Numbered from the stretch's first letter, positions 1-17,854 are shown. The stretch: DNA of 64,000 nt from Opisthocomus hoazin (GCF_030867145.1 NC_134418.1:59743682-59807681); one strand, 5' to 3'. Numbers and translations: made by a program. Notes: generated from the letters alone by a model not told the origin.

Positions 1-3888
<3,888 letters not shown>

Positions 3889-4092
3889 AGGACACAGCCA
3901 TGGGAGGCTGAGCGGAGGGACCAGCACAGCAGACACTCTCCTGGCACGGGCCCTTCTCACCCAGCACCTCACGTTGTGGTGCGCAAGGAGACAAGAACGA
4001 GGAACTCACTCAGGCTGGGGCCGCTGCCAGCACTGGCTCCCATGCCTGGCTGAGACCCGGCAGGACGCCTCTCCCAAGAAAACGCTTGCATC

Positions 4093-4098
4093 AATAAA
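4093..4098 (+). promoter_or_regulatory. Poly(A) signal of the class I/V-like ADH gene
   Basis: A canonical AATAAA hexamer lies about 205 bases after the TGA stop at 3886-3888. It implies a short 3' UTR. No competing hexamer was noticed between the stop and this site. Confidence 0.7.
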
Positions 4099-5194
4099 GA
4101 GTTTTGGTCAAACTCATTCCATGCTGTGCATGCAATCAATAGGGGTCCCCCGGGGCAGCAGGAGCTCTTCCTCGTACCACAGGTCCTTCCATCACCCCCT
4201 TGTCTCAGCAGTGAGCCTTTGCCCCCTCCACTGCTGCTGCCTCCCACCTTACCCGCTGATGCCCACACGCCTCTGCACCCATCTCAGGTGGGTGAATGCT
4301 GCACCCTCAACCAAAGCATGGCAGGGAAATGACAGCTGCTGCTGCTCTGCTCTGGGCTCACGCACAGGACCACAATCTGTTTTGCTACATGAGGTTATCC
4401 TCGGGTAAAACCTGTCACTCCAGCAACTTTCATATAAACACAAAGCTCTCTTATCACATTGCTTTGTCCTATTCTCTCCTAATTTTCCCTTCTTCAATTC
4501 ACATTTGTCCTCTTTGGAGCCTCTGGCCTGCTGACCTCAGTCTGGTGGCTTTTCCCCTGATCTAGTTTTGTTCTTGATAACAGCCTCAGAGAAATTTACA
4601 GATTGAAATCAGGAAGAGAAATTATAAGTGCATTGATGTCCCACGATATGTAAATGAGGGTGCTAGAGGTACTATAGCTAGACTTTCAGAAAGTAAAAAG
4701 TAAAATTCCTCCTTACATTGCAGGAGAGCAATTCTGTAGGAACTACCACGATCACAACCAGTCTGGCAACTAAATTTGTTCCATGCACAAAAGGAAATGC
4801 AAGGATATGATCCTTACGTGTCTCTTCCAACTTCAGATATTCTAGTATTCTACGCTAGCATAAAGTCAAAATTAGCAATTGCTGTAAGACTCCCATTCTC
4901 TGTTTTAAGACAGTTTGTTTCCTCAGCCATTCTCTTTCACTAGGGTGAACAGAATCAATTGCACATGTTTAATACACCTTTATCAATATTTTTGTTACAG
5001 CTCTTCAATGTATAATACATAATGGTGGATCTAACTCTCACATTTCTTACCTCATTGGCCTCCTCCCCCTTCCATTTTGTATGAGGTATGCAATATTTTT
5101 GTCCTAACGGAAATTAAAACAACAGGGTACCTTCAAGAATAGTGAATTTGCAAAGCCATACCTGCTAGGATATAATCTAGTTTGTTCTTCATAG
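4099..5194. other. Intergenic, nothing recognised
   Basis: There are no exon-like blocks or known repeats here. Short open frames are not supported by splice context or similarity. Confidence 0.5.
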
Positions 5195-5345
5195 TAGACC
5201 TGCAAAGATTGTCTCTGAAACTAGTGCCCAGTTACACTGAAGACAAAAATTTAACACTGAGGTATTAATAAAGGCATTCATATCTGCCTTTGTCTTTTAG
5301 TTAAAAATTATTGAAGGGTTTGAACTACTGCATGCAAGGGAAAAG
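5195..5345 (+). pseudogene. Relic of ADH exon 8 from a lost tandem duplicate
   Basis: The stretch aligns along its length with exon 8 of the gene ending at 3888. After an ATAG acceptor-like site come blocks matching KDCIPKLVSSYLEKK (here KLVPSYTED) and, at the end, KIIEGFELLHAREK against KVNEGFELLRAGK. It is 151 bases rather than 139, has adjacent TAA TAA stops in the KLVPSY frame, and the 3' donor GTGAGA has become ATAAGA. No partner exon 7 or 9 could be found by eye. I infer that a second class I/V-like gene once followed the first and decayed. The alignment is by eye and the two matching ends lie in different frames. Confidence 0.65.
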
Positions 5346-8300
5346 ATAAGATTTGTACTTAGCCCTTGTAAGTGCATTTAGTCTATTCCACAAAGTGATT
5401 TCTGCCAATTATTCTTCGATTTTTCCACCACTTTGATACAGACAGGAACTGACCATAATACAAAAAGAGGGTCAGAACACTGACTACCCAAGACAAAGAC
5501 ATTGAGGTCCGTGCCTATCTGTAAAAATATCCGACCTAACAGATCAGTTATTAAATCCTGTCTGATACGTGAACACATATAGCAAGTCAGGATATGAAAT
5601 ACTGTTGAGCACAGATACACAGTATCTGTCATTAAAAAGTTAACCATTAAATCCACGCCTACTGACATGCAAGTTTGATTTTATTTTCCCTCTATTAATT
5701 GCATAATAAAAAAAAATCCTGCTTTCTTAAGGTATACACAAAGCTGCACAGCAACAAGATCTCAGTATCAGCTCCCCTCATATTTGCATACACTTCAAAT
5801 GTTTTACAGAGATGCCAGCTGCCCGTGGCGCTTCACGGTTGCAAGCAGTGCAGTCAGCAGTTCTGAACTCTATGTTGTCTTCACATCAGTTCTGGGTTTG
5901 CAAGTTTGATGGAGGAGAGCATCACGTGGATGCTTTAAGGAAAAATAATATTACACATTTTAAAGACCTTTTTACAACCATGTTGTAGGCTATCAGCTCT
6001 ATAGCAGAAACTGAACATGTCCTAAGAGGCATGAAATACCTGTACCTGTAGCACTGTTCACATTCATGTCCTGATGTGTGAGAGGAAAACGTAAGCCATG
6101 TGTATGGAATGTTATCTAGGAAGCAGCAGGATTTCAGTACCTGTCACAGCAGTTGTAAAATGCGTTGTTTTAAACTTCAAGCACTAGCAACCATATGGGA
6201 TATCAGCCATACAGACTTTGTCCTCTGGAACTGCTCTCCAACTCTTGCACAAGGTAGAAAATTGAATGGTAACCAAAACCAACTAAAATAAGGCTCAAAA
6301 GCTGTGTACAGTGGCTCTGTCTGAACAGCTTAAAGAATATTTTTGTTTTCAGCTAAGCACTTAACCATCAGTCCACTTTCAAAGTGGAGTGAAGGCTGCA
6401 AAGCACATGAAAGCAACTAATCCTGGAGAAGAACCACGCCTTTGCTCCACCAGATCTGGTGGGTGAACTGACAGGATAACAGGCATGAAGGATGTGTGAA
6501 CCAGCTGTAAAGCTGCGTGTCCAAAGCATGAGTCCACAGAGTAATGCCTTCCTGATTCATGAATGCTGTGTTTTTTTCTGATCAGGACTAATATTTTTCC
6601 ATCCTAGTGTTAACAGATGTCTTTTGATTTTTTAAAAATAGTAATATTAGTATATCTAGCATTTTTTTCAACAGCTAAAGAGTTGAGTTCTGCTCACTAT
6701 AGCATTCTAAATGGTTCCTGATCCAAGAAGAGTTTTTACGTCGTTATTGGTGGTCTTCTAGGAAATTATCCCATTCCTTAGGTATACAAAAACATCCTTT
6801 CAGCCACACCGAAGGAGGATTCCTTTCTAGTGGACTGGCCTCTTCTAGTCTATGAATTCCTTCTAGGCTAGAGCTGGTGGGATCATAAAGGTCCTCAAGG
6901 CTGAGTTAGGCATGTAGAAACTTACTTTCATTACAGACAACATGAATTCTTGCACAGCAGGCCCAGGAATGGGAGAGGGACTGGCAGAAACATGAACTGG
7001 CTTTCAGTGCTGGGCTAAGCAGTTAAAGGTGAAGAAAAAGGGAAGCATGGAGCAGAGCAGTGGGGAGAGAACATAGATCTAAAGAGAGGAAGGATGTAAG
7101 ACCTGAGCAAGACTTTTATTTCAACTTCAAAAGAGCTGATGGCTTTTTCTAAGAACACGCAAGATTTCAAAGCTATAATCAATATATGACATTTCTGACA
7201 TGCTGGGGTCAAGTTCACATGTGTGACTAGGAAAAACTGATTCTTTTTACTGGCATTTAACCATATGACCTCCATTTTCAACCTCTTCGTCCGTCATCTT
7301 TCTGTTCCTTTTATCAGTCTCTCTTCAGCAGCAGCTTAAAGTTGAGTATGTGATAAGTCTAGTGATTCTGGCTGGTTGCCAAATTACACCTAACAACCAC
7401 GTGCATTCAATATTTTAATGTGTGGCATTTCTTTCCAGAGTAGCAACGGGAAGAACACACTGCTCTTTGGAGTGATTTCCATTATTTAGCTTATCTGTTG
7501 CAGCTACAATTCTGTTTTAATCAATTCTAATGCTCAGCTGCTTTGAAATAACAAGAAGACCATCTCTTCTAGAATACAAATGCAGACTCAGCAGTCTAAA
7601 ACTATCATCAACAAAACACCAGTAGATTTATGCAAGATATATTTTAACCCAGAAAAATATTTACTACCCTGTCCTAGAAAACAGCTTATATGGGCAACAA
7701 GCCCATATATGAGATTGCAAAAATCAAAAGGAAACAAATGGGTTTTCTCCATAACATCTTCATGAAGCATTGGAGTATCAAATATTGTTCTCTACTGATG
7801 CTTACATACTGTTAGAGGTGAATGCAGAGAGCGCCAAGCTCTTAACAGACCATGACTTAAAATATCTTTGTTTTCTCTTTGAGTATTTGTGACTCTGTAC
7901 TGTTTTCTTATACTTGAGAGATGACAATCATACACCATTTCTCATCAAGTGTCCCCTTTTCCAGGTCTTTCACATTGTACAAGTAACACAAACACAAATG
8001 TCAATTCATCTTTGCTTCTAGAACCATGTAAACTTGCACTATGTAAATGTAGTATATTATCTAAATAATCTTTTGGCATTTATTTTAAGTCAAGTACTCT
8101 GAGCTCTGACTTAGACAAATGTTATGATAGCCATGCCAAATACTCCAGCAGGGGATACCTATTGTAAAAATACAGTATTTTAAATGCAACCTAGTTCCCA
8201 CAAAAATCCAATATATCATAAGATTGTTGTAATTTACACCACCACTTTAGAGAAACTGATGGTGATGTGCCTTTCTAGCAATATCATTCATATCAACGAA

Positions 8301-11204
8301 ATCGTAAGCAAATACATCTCTTACGACGCTGATCACGTGTGTTTTTTTAACATCCTGTAAGTTTTTTTAAAACCCACAAGCCGCTGTGCATAAAATAACA
8401 AAGCAAGACTATTAAAGTAATGAACTCATCTGAAAACAGAGCTCAGATGCTTCTTGAGAGACCATGTAAATTAGCTTTTTTCCCAGTGCAGGATCAACTC
8501 TCTGTATCATTTCTGAGAGATAACTTGGCCTTGCTCAGAAGCCTCCAATTTCAAACTGTATCCTACTGTCAAAGTTTATCTCATCAGGGAGGCTAAATCT
8601 CCTGCTCAACCCTACAGCTACTTTTTATGTTCCTGAAGACTGTTACTGTATTTACCCTCGCCCTTCCCACTGTGAAGCATTACTAATCGTCTTGCCAACT
8701 GCATTCCTACTTCCACAGCCGCTATGATGTTTGCTTTTCCCCTACCCCCAAAAAGCTGGGTATCGCTAACTCACATTCACTTTGTCATCCACTACTCTTT
8801 GTAGACATTTGTTTTCCTGCAGAACTGCTTTTAACTGGTCACTTGCCATCCTATGCTGATCACTACACTCAATTGCACCCCAGTTCTTCAAAAGCATTCC
8901 CCCAAACTGTCAGGATCATTTTTTCTAATCCTCTCTTTCAGTGTGCTTGTAAGCCTCCTGCTGTCTACACATTTAATGAGCCTACTCTACTCCACCAGGA
9001 AAATCACATAGCAGAACGGACTGTGGTTTGTGCCCAACAGCTTTAGGGAGAGGAAAATGTGAAATACATTTCATAACAGGATGTTGATCTACTGTTTTGT
9101 TTTAGCCAATATACTGTGGACTGAGTTTCTCGGATTTGCCTAGCAAAATACAAAAGGAGAAATACTTTTTCCACTACTCTATTTACACCCTAAATGGAAA
9201 GATTTTTCCATGCTATGTCCCCTTGTGGAATACATTTGAATTTTTTTTTTTAATAGTTCCACTAAAATACTGTCTGGAAGTATAAGATGAATGAAATTTT
9301 CTAGCATAAACTTGTACTTAGCTGCAACCCCAAAGTCCCTCAGCACAAAAAGACAGATGTCACTGAAGCGGCATCAACTTCAGCAGCCAGAGAAAATTGG
9401 GCCATTGTATCTCAGACCGTACTTTTTTAATCCAGTGAACCTCTCTCCAATGTTTAATTTCCAGTTCACTGGATCAGTGATAGGTGGCAAAAGATTCAAC
9501 ATAGACTGGACAGCGGAGCATTCAAAGAGGGTTTCACCAGGAAGACTTCTGTCGTGGCTCCCAAGTGGACCATCAGGAGCCTGCAGTTACGGGGCAGACT
9601 GGGGGGGAAAAAAAAAACCTCATTGCAGGCAACACCCATCACACTGTGTGCCTGCTCTGCAGTAACACTGCAAATTGCCGGTCTTTTCTCAGGGAATCTG
9701 TTGCTCAGCCACAACTTACTGACTAGTGTACTGCAGATTGCTTAACAATGGTTTGGTGTTCTGGAGATCATCCTAGCAAGCTCACCACTGAACTTCCAAT
9801 CCCTTTAGCACAGCCAAGGATTTTAAAACTACTGCTCCCTACACATAATAATCTTCCCTGAAACTGGAAGGCAATATGAGGGAGGCAAAAGTAATACCTC
9901 TGCCCATGAAAGAAAGAAAACAGATTCCTTCCATGACGCAAGTCAGAGTATCTGAATTTCTCTGTGCACATGTAGAGGTGAAATGATGATTTCCTCCTAG
10001 AGGCTTGGACATCTTAGATCAAAATCAATTTGCTAATTTTTGTCATGCTTTATAAACCAATAGTCTACTAAAGAAAACAAAAAAAAAAAGAAAAAGCTTT
10101 TTTGTATTGGCAAATTATTTACCTTAACTACGTTGACTCTCAGAAGCCAGCAGGGACTTTGGCGAAGTTGCAAGCATGGATATATTTTTATATATATACA
10201 GGTATAGTATATCTATATTTAAGTTTGTGGAAAGGATGTCTTGAATTTGCACCATCATACATCATGATGGAAACATGGGCTGGAACAATTTAGTTACTTC
10301 ATTGTCAGATTTGGAAACATGACTTGCTATGAGTATACTGTGCACAGAGCCAGAACACAAGTTGTTTACATTCGTGTGCATGTGTAGGAAACACCCTTCC
10401 ACAGCAAAATCATGTCAGAAGCAGTATCTGGTTGAGAAAACTTAATGGAGTTTATCCTCCAGCTCTTTTGTGTTGGCATCCCTCCCAGGCCTCACAGTTA
10501 TCACCCCTGCTTGACACTGTCTCTTCTTTCTTAATACAAACTTCTAGCACCTCTATCCCCTCTTCCTCCTGCTCTGCCTTTAGAGCTAGGGACTGCTCTC
10601 AACATCAGACTCCAGGTGTCCTCAAAACTGCCTTGAGCATCTGTTTGTGAAAGCTCCTAGTTCGCATAAATTCATTTCAGGGTCTCCTACAGGAGAAAAG
10701 CCTGCTTAGGGCAGCCAAGTCATATAACTACATGTGTACACAATATCTCTGTTTCACAGAAAGTATTTACAGAACAGTACTACAGAAACAGTCACCTCAT
10801 CTATTTTACAATAGAAATCCTTTGAACTGCCTGCTACAACAAGTACAGCTCTGAGTAGCATCATATACATTTTATTTGTATACAGCACATTTTCCCCCTG
10901 TAGAATGGGCAGCAGCAGAATCCATTTGCTGTGCCTATTATGAAATACACCACTTGGCAAGCCTGGCTGGAAACACGTTTCATGCTCCAAATGAACTGGA
11001 AGAAAAACATGTCCCAGAGACAGAAAAAATTCGCTTGTTTACGCAGCACCATTACCAGGCAGCACTAACAACAGTGTTAGTATGGAAACCGAAGCAAACT
11101 ATATCCAATTTACCTATACTGTGCATGGACAGCTTGTGCTGTAGCTCCTGACAGGACTGCAGATATGGCTCTAACCATATCACACTCCGATGGACCCTCC
11201 CATG
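5346..11204. other. Gene-poor AT-rich intergenic DNA
   Basis: There are no supported exons, RNA genes or recognised mobile elements in this stretch. It holds short low-complexity tracts, such as an A-rich run near 10079-10096 and a TA-rich patch near 10178-10220. The short open frames have no splice sites or family resemblance. Confidence 0.5.
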
Positions 11205-11730
11205 TTTCAGTTTGTGCCCATTGCCTCAGGTCCTGTCACCAGACATCGCTGAAAAGACCCTGGCTCTGTCCTCTTTGCACCCTCCCTCCAGGTATTTGTA
11301 CACATGGATAAAAGCCTCCTCTTCTCTGTGCTGAACAGTCCCAGCTCTCAGCCTTTCCTAATGGGAGAGATGCTCCAGTCCCTTCGTCACCTTTGTGGCT
11401 TTTTGCTGGACTCTCTTCAGTGTGTCCATGTCGCTCTTGTGCCAGGGAGCCCAGAACTGGACCCAGGACTCCAGATGCGGCCTCAACCGTGCTGAGTAGA
11501 GAGGAGGGATCCCCTCCCTCAGCCTGCCGGCACCAGGACACCGTCCGCCTTCTCTGCCGCAAGGGCACACTGCTGGCTCATGTTTGACTTGGTGTTCACC
11601 ACGACCCTCAGGTCTTTCTCTACAAAGATGCTTTCTAGCTGGCTGGTCCCCAGCATGTGCTGGTGCATCGGGTTCTTCCTCCCCAGGTGCAGGACTTTGC
11701 ACTTCTTCTTGTCAAACTCAAGGAGACCAA
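11205..11730 (-). mobile_element. CR1 LINE fragment lacking its 3' end
   Basis: On the minus strand the polymerase C-terminus is recognisable: [52 protein letters not shown], and a sequence corresponding to RQWAQT near 11212-11235. Frames are interrupted, and the 3' UTR with the octamer-like tail is absent. The part from 11565 upward belongs to the inverted 713-base repeat. Confidence 0.82.
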
Positions 11731-12277
11731 GGACAGCATGTCTTTTCAAACCAAAGAAATAGCAATTTCCCTTTAGTTTTCGTTTAGAGACTTTGGCATC
11801 TAGTATTTGAAGTGAATCCAAGGGAAATTAATAGAAACTCACACTGCAAGTGCATTTTTCAATTAGTCTGGAAAAACTATGAACCACAACATTTTACTGA
11901 AGCATTATGCTTTTCCTATGGTGCCAGCTTCTAGTCTCAGCCATACTACAGTCTGGTGTGAGATCAGACTGTGGTCCGTAGTTAACGGTACCAAAACATC
12001 TTCTTCCATGGTTTTAGTGAAGCGTGAATCATAGAATCACAGAATCATTAAGGTTGGAAAAGACCTCTAAGGTCACCAAGTCCAAGCGTCAACCCCATAC
12101 CACCACGCCTGCTAAACCACGTCCTGAAGTGCCACATCTACACATTTTTTAAACATCTCCCGGGATGGTGACTCCAGCACTTCCCTGAGCAGCCTCTTCC
12201 AATGCCTGACCACTCTTTCAGTAAAGAAATTTTTCCTAATATCCAATCTAAACCTCCCCTAACACAATTTGAGGCCA
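11565..12277 (-). repeat. 713-base inverted duplication, left arm
   Basis: The reverse complement of this segment matches 25009-25721 with only a handful of differences seen by eye and equal length. In minus orientation it holds the 3' end of one CR1, about 200 bases of otherwise unrecognised spacer (11826-12025), then the 5' part of a second CR1. Across the spacer and the second CR1 start the two copies differ at only a few bases. Both ends fall within CR1 sequence. Confidence 0.93.
12026..12277 (-). mobile_element. CR1 LINE 3'-terminal fragment
   Basis: The plus strand opens with GAATCATAGAATCACAGAATC and GGTTGGAAAAGACCTC, the reverse complement of a CR1 tail, and stops within the segment encoding [11 protein letters not shown]. 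It is cut at the boundary of the inverted duplication. The related copy at 24436-25260 continues much further upstream. Confidence 0.88.
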
Positions 12278-15167
12278 GAAGTTGTGTATTGTAGAAATTA
12301 ACCAGTTACAACTAATACAATAAATACACAGAATACAGAGATTACACAAAGCAGCTCACTGAGCTAGGTTATTACCTAAAGCAGCCAAACAACAGAAATG
12401 TTTCCATAATTTATCTCTTACACAGACACGTTAGCTTCAGTTTTCAGTTATCTAAGATTAAATTACCATTACGAACAACAAGTAAAGAAATTCTGGATAA
12501 CCCTGTTCAAGGACAACGAATTCAAACTGGAAGAGTTGCAAAGGTATGCTACTAGCAAGGTCAAAGAAAAAAAGCCACAGCGATAAAAGAAACTATAGGC
12601 GTGTGGCTTACCCAGTCTAACAAAAGGGAGGGTAAAAGGATATGGCTACCTTCCAAAAATAAATACCCAATAAATTGGGTATAATACAGGGTATAAACAC
12701 TAAACAAGGGAAAAATGTTTTGCAGTAACTGGCATTGTTTGCACCGGAACAAGTGAGGAAAAGTAGCCTAGGGATTAAAAGAAGACTAATCAGATCTAAC
12801 TATTGTAAATAATCTCAATTGCAGTAAACCCCCTATTTTTAATTCAGAACACAACAGGCTTATGATAAGGGCTACATGATACAGTTCCTACAGCGGCAAA
12901 GGAATAGTCTCAGATTTATTGCAACGGCATCATAAATTCTAACAGAGCATTTCATACAAGAAATCTATCCAGCCCCTCAGGCACATCATTTGGTGCACAA
13001 CACTCATACAGAGATCTACCGCTGTTCCAGGCACTGCTCCACTGGTCCTACTCTGCCGAAACAGCTGTGCAGGATGACACATCCCTGGGGCACATGTGTC
13101 ACAGTCAAGGTCTTTGCTCGTTTTCTGTGAGCTCAGAATGGAATTATACTAACCACATACTTCTGTCTCCTAATTTTCTTTCCTTCCTTCTGTATTTGCT
13201 GTGTGATTATTGTTTTACAAAACGTAAAGAGAAGCGTAGCAACCATCTAGATAATCAGCAAAGCAGAAGCAACTCGTCCATTAACAACCACTTAAGTTTT
13301 ATACCTGTGAAGAAGCCCTTTGCATGAACACTTCTAATGCAAATGGCTTTCTCCAGAGGCAGCAACTGCTCTAAGCCAGAGCACCCAGGCACCTTGCCAT
13401 ACAAGCAACGCTTCACAAGGAACGGAATTAAAAAGAAAAGCACTAAAAGCAATTACTCACTGACTTACTTAGCTATAACGATAGTCTCACCAAAATTTGT
13501 ATTTAAAAATATGCTTGTTATATGATCGATGTCAAGCCATTGATCTGGATTCTGTTCTGCAGCAAACAAGTCAAACTGGAACCACTGAAATCTTGGTAAA
13601 GTTTTTACTTGAATTGGATTTTCTGCTGCAACACTTCAGACTCCTTGCTTTGGATACTTGCTGCTGATTGTTACAGACAGTAAGAAGTCAATTATAGTCC
13701 TAGTCTGGATCACATAGTTTAAAGAACAAGATGAGGCAGTGTCAATTAAATTCCTGATTGGATCAGCACATATTCTGATCAATTCTCACCATATGCCAGG
13801 AAACAATAAAATCTTCAAAGAAATCAGTATCATGTGACAGTGTAACATGGCCTTATGGCACAGATAAATCACGGCAGAAACATAAGGATGCTTCTATCTT
13901 CATACACAAGTTGCATGAAATAAAAAAATGCTCACCAATTTCAGTGGGAAATTACATGCATTTGATATCTGCAAGTACAAACCCCTCTACTTTCCACAAG
14001 TATTAGGACCTGGGCTAATAATTATTTTTTCCAGTATTCTCAATTTCATATTTTGACCTGTACCTTAGAGACATTTGGTTACTTTGTTTTACTTGAAGGT
14101 GACATTCCTTTTTCTCCGTGAAAAGGTCAACATTTCTAAGACGTGTCAGCAGCAACATTACTAGCAGCTTTACGCTAGTACTAAACTGATAGTATTAGCC
14201 AAGTCACATTACCCAAAGTCTGCACAAACCAAGATGGGAGCCATGTCCTGGAATAAGCACAGCACAAATTTGCTTTGCACATCATTAAACATCTGCATGA
14301 AAGCTGATTAGCTCTTGAAAACATCCTTTGTAATAAACCTGCTGAGACATTTCCTGCTCTATTTGATTTAATAAATGCAGGAAGGGTCTTACGTTGTTTT
14401 TATTTTGGTAAGAATTACAGGAATGTACTTATCTTTGGTTTGGCTTTCTTCACATCCTTTGGGCTTTGCATGCTAATGCAAGACAGAAAGTCTTCTATTG
14501 TACATCAGAATATCTGTTTTAGTAAACAGCTGTGTTTCAATAGAAATGCATAAAATTTTTATCATCTTATCTTTATCACCAAAATAGTATTAACGGCATC
14601 TCTTGTCAGCCAGTATTTTGGTATTCAAATCTCTGTAGTTCCTCTTCTTGCTTTGAGCAAGAATTCATCCCCTTTAGCTACTAATCACTGAGGCTTATAT
14701 TTATGTACTTTATCCATCTTTAGTTGGTGATAAGCAGATGATAAAGTGTTTTGGCTTTCACATGCAAAATTTATGTTTCCATTATGTTACATCTGTGTTT
14801 ATTTACTGAACCAGTGCTAAAGCTTTTATGTGGACTTAAGCAAGTTTCTTGAAGGCTTCCAGGATATGTATGTCCCAAACATTAATCCTTAAAGAAATCA
14901 TGGAGATTTTTATAAATCCCTAGATTATTAAAAAATACTGTGATAAGAGAGCTGGGTTACAATGGCACAGTCTGAACTTCTCGGGTGAAATCTTACTGAG
15001 AAACTCAGTTCAAACAGAGAAAACTGTAACTGGCACCTAACTTGCAGCAAAAATGTCCTTTTCTCTGTTTACAAGGAAATAACAACAACAACAACAGTAA
15101 TAATCATTTATCAACAGCACAACAGAACTTTCTCATGTTACAGCATTACATTAATGCTTGCAGTAGC
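12278..15167. other. Intergenic, nothing recognised
   Basis: AT-rich sequence without exon-like blocks or repeats that I can name. Confidence 0.5.
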
Positions 15168-15488
15168 AATTAAGGGTGGGTGTCAGGAGGATGGGGCCAA
15201 GCTCTTTTCAGTGGTGCCCAGCGACAGGACAAGGGGCAATGGGCACAAACTGAGGCACAGGAAGTTCCGTCTGAACACGAGGAAGAATTTCTTCCCTCTG
15301 AGGGCGATGGAGCCCTGGAACAGGCTGCCCAGGGAGGCTGTGGAGTCTCCTTCTCTGGAGATATTCAAGACCCGCCTGGACAAGGTCCTGTGCAGCCTGC
15401 TGTAGGTGACTCTCCTTTAGCAGGGGGGTTGGACTAGATGACCCACAGAGGTCCCTTCCAATCCCTGACATTCTGTGATTCTGTGATT
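15168..15488 (+). mobile_element. CR1 LINE 3' fragment
   Basis: The plus frame encodes [36 protein letters not shown] and [13 protein letters not shown], followed by the CR1 3' UTR (GGTTGGACTAGATGACC) and tail ATTCTGTGATTCTGTGATT. It is the same CR1 subfamily as the minus-strand copy at 43600-44289 by near-identical wording. Confidence 0.9.
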
Positions 15489-15920
15489 TTCAGAAATTTG
15501 GTTGATGCATTGTCATTTCTTGTGCATTTTTGAGGTGTTCAGACTAAATGTTTTGTTTGGTACAGTACTGCCACAAACTATCATTGACAGCTCCGACACT
15601 GGACATACATGGAGTTTAGATATTTGCATTCAAAAGCAACTTCCAAAAAAACCCCTTTATTCCCTAACAGGCTGGAATAGGCTATATACTTCAGTATACC
15701 CTATACCAGTTCTGATCTGACAGTTCCCAGGCTTGCACTATTGCCAGAACTGCCCCAGTTCCACAGGTGCTTTCATGGACTCTGACAACACATCTCTCCA
15801 CCAATGCGACGTCCCTCGATAGTCCTACACATGCGCTGCCAGTCCTTGTCCAAGACCAAGAGCACACCATGCTGCGCTCTCTGAATACTGCACAGAAACC
15901 TATCCCCTGCCCTACAGAGC

Positions 15921-16340
15921 TGTACTGGGCCTGGCTGGGATGGAGTTACCTTTCTTCATAGCAGCCCATATGGTGCTGTGTTTTACAGCTGTGACCAAAA
16001 CAGCGTTGGTAGGACACCAACGTTTTAGCTATTGCTGAGCAGTGCTTGCACAGTGTCAAGGCCACCTCCGTTTCTCCCTCTGCTCCCTGCAGCAAGCAGG
16101 CTGGGGTGGGCAAATGGCTGGAAGGGAGTACTGCCGGGACAGCTGACCCGGATGGACCAGAGGGATATTCTGGGCCATACGATGACACACTCAGCAATAG
16201 CAACCCAGAGGCAGTCTTTCCAAGGTAACTGTTGCTCAGAGACTGGCTGGGCACCAGTGTCCTCGTGAGAGCTGGTAAGGGATTGCCTTTGCATCACTGG
16301 TCAGTTTTTTTTTCCGTTAGATTTATTAACTCTAAGCACA
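15921..16340 (+). mobile_element. Avian endogenous-retrovirus LTR fragment
   Basis: The start CTGGGCCTGGCTGGGATGGA, followed by CATAGCAGCCCATATGGTGC and TTTTAGCTATTGCTGAGCAG, matches, from memory, a widespread avian LTR family. The later parts (GACAGCTGACCC, GGGATATTCTGGGCCATA) also fit. The 3' portion is degraded and no closing CA boundary or target duplication is clear. No internal viral coding sequence is nearby. Family assignment is from recall, not a database search. Confidence 0.7.
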
Positions 16341-17854
16341 CACTTTCATTGATTGGCTAAGCTTGCTCTTGCAGTTCATAGACATTCAAAACTTTGAATC
16401 CATTATAGTTTTGTGCAAATAACCTCTGAGGATATTATCAGGGCTGTTCCTGGTAAAGGAGCATACGTAAAAGGACTCAAGATGGTATATAATATCCACC
16501 GACTTATGGACACCGGACTGCACAGTCCACATTGATCATTACCAGATATGTTGTTCACTTAAATATTCTGTCAGCAATGTCTAAAAGGACCCAGTGTAAC
16601 TTGCCTTGATTTGAAATTACTTTAAGATTTTACAAGAATGCATTCCAAAAGTGATTTATTTTTTTCTCTCAGGAACCTCAGAAACTAAACTTGCAACTCA
16701 TAAAATCTGCAAATCCTGTGCTAGAAAATAAAAGTAACGAAATGACACATGCTTCAAGAATCTAAATCTAATTCTAAACAATCTTTGGTATCCAGGAGAA
16801 AGAAACACAGAAAAACGATTTCTAAAGATACAAAAGAAAATTTAGATGCAAAAAAGGATATGTGTTCTATTTAAAATATAGATTCCTTCATGACAGTGTT
16901 TCAGCAGTTTGTACACTTAGCAGACGCTTGAAATTTCTGGAAGTGATTATCAGAACAAGGTCATTATAAGAGCCTCCCATTTGCCTCTCAGTTTCTCAAA
17001 ACACTGGAAACAAAAAGATGCAATAAAGCATTCAGACTTGCAGCTTATTAGGAGTCACAAACCTGAATACAACAACACAGAAATTTTCCATTTTCAGAGT
17101 GCAACTGCATGTATAACAACATTTAATATATTAAACATCCTCTTTCCAGGATATTACTAAAGTCATTTGGTTTGTCATCTTGTCAAGCAAAAACTACACT
17201 ATGTGACACTTAAAAAAATATATGAAGTTTTATAATTTGACTCCTTACAAATCAGCAGTTTGTGGAGTAATACCTAACTACTAACACAGCAATGAAGGTA
17301 ACCCAACCAAACACTTCTTTTTAACCAAAGCTCATAGCAAAGACAATCAAAAAATACCACCAGCACAGATCTGCCATTTAACTAGTAACAGGTCTGGTGC
17401 TTTTCTTCTGCTCAGCAGGTACCCCTCAAAACCAGTGGATTATTGGGGCACATTTTTACAGTATTCAGAGTATTCAGGTTATTATTATTACTGTATCAGT
17501 ATATTAGTGCTCAGTATGGTGGGTATAATTAACCTGGACAGATACAGAATACTCAGGAACAACTAGGCATTTGAAGGATGTTACATACTCAGTGAATTTC
17601 CTGTACTCATGAAACATTCATCAATCATGTTTAAAATAACAGTTTTTGTGACAAATGTATGTGGCTGATACGGCAAGAAAAGCATTAGAAAAGAAAGTGT
17701 GACCACTGGCTTGAAAACTAAAGTACGGAATCGGGCAGAAAATCAGGCAGGTGTCTAACCTTGGATCAAATTGTTTTTTCTTGTAACCTGATTTATTAAT
17801 TAAATTCAGTTTATTCACTGGTAACAGAACTTGGTTTTATGGATTTTGTTGCAG
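16341..17854. other. Intergenic, nothing recognised
   Basis: No supported gene. A short frame around 16425-16485 reads sensibly but has no exon borders. Confidence 0.5.

Noticed and set aside
4300-4350. Possible exon 7 relic (ATGACAGCTGCTGCTGC) upstream of the 5195 relic
   Set aside because: The resemblance to ATG ACT GCT GCC is limited to a GCT repeat and does not continue.
9450-9510. Short frame with GSVIGG resembling the ADH exon 7/8 junction
   Set aside because: The match is only six residues, has no splice sites and spans what should be an intron position.
16425-16485. Short frame reading EDIIRAVPGKGAYVKGLK
   Set aside because: It looks protein-like, but no splice sites, neighbouring exons or known family support it.
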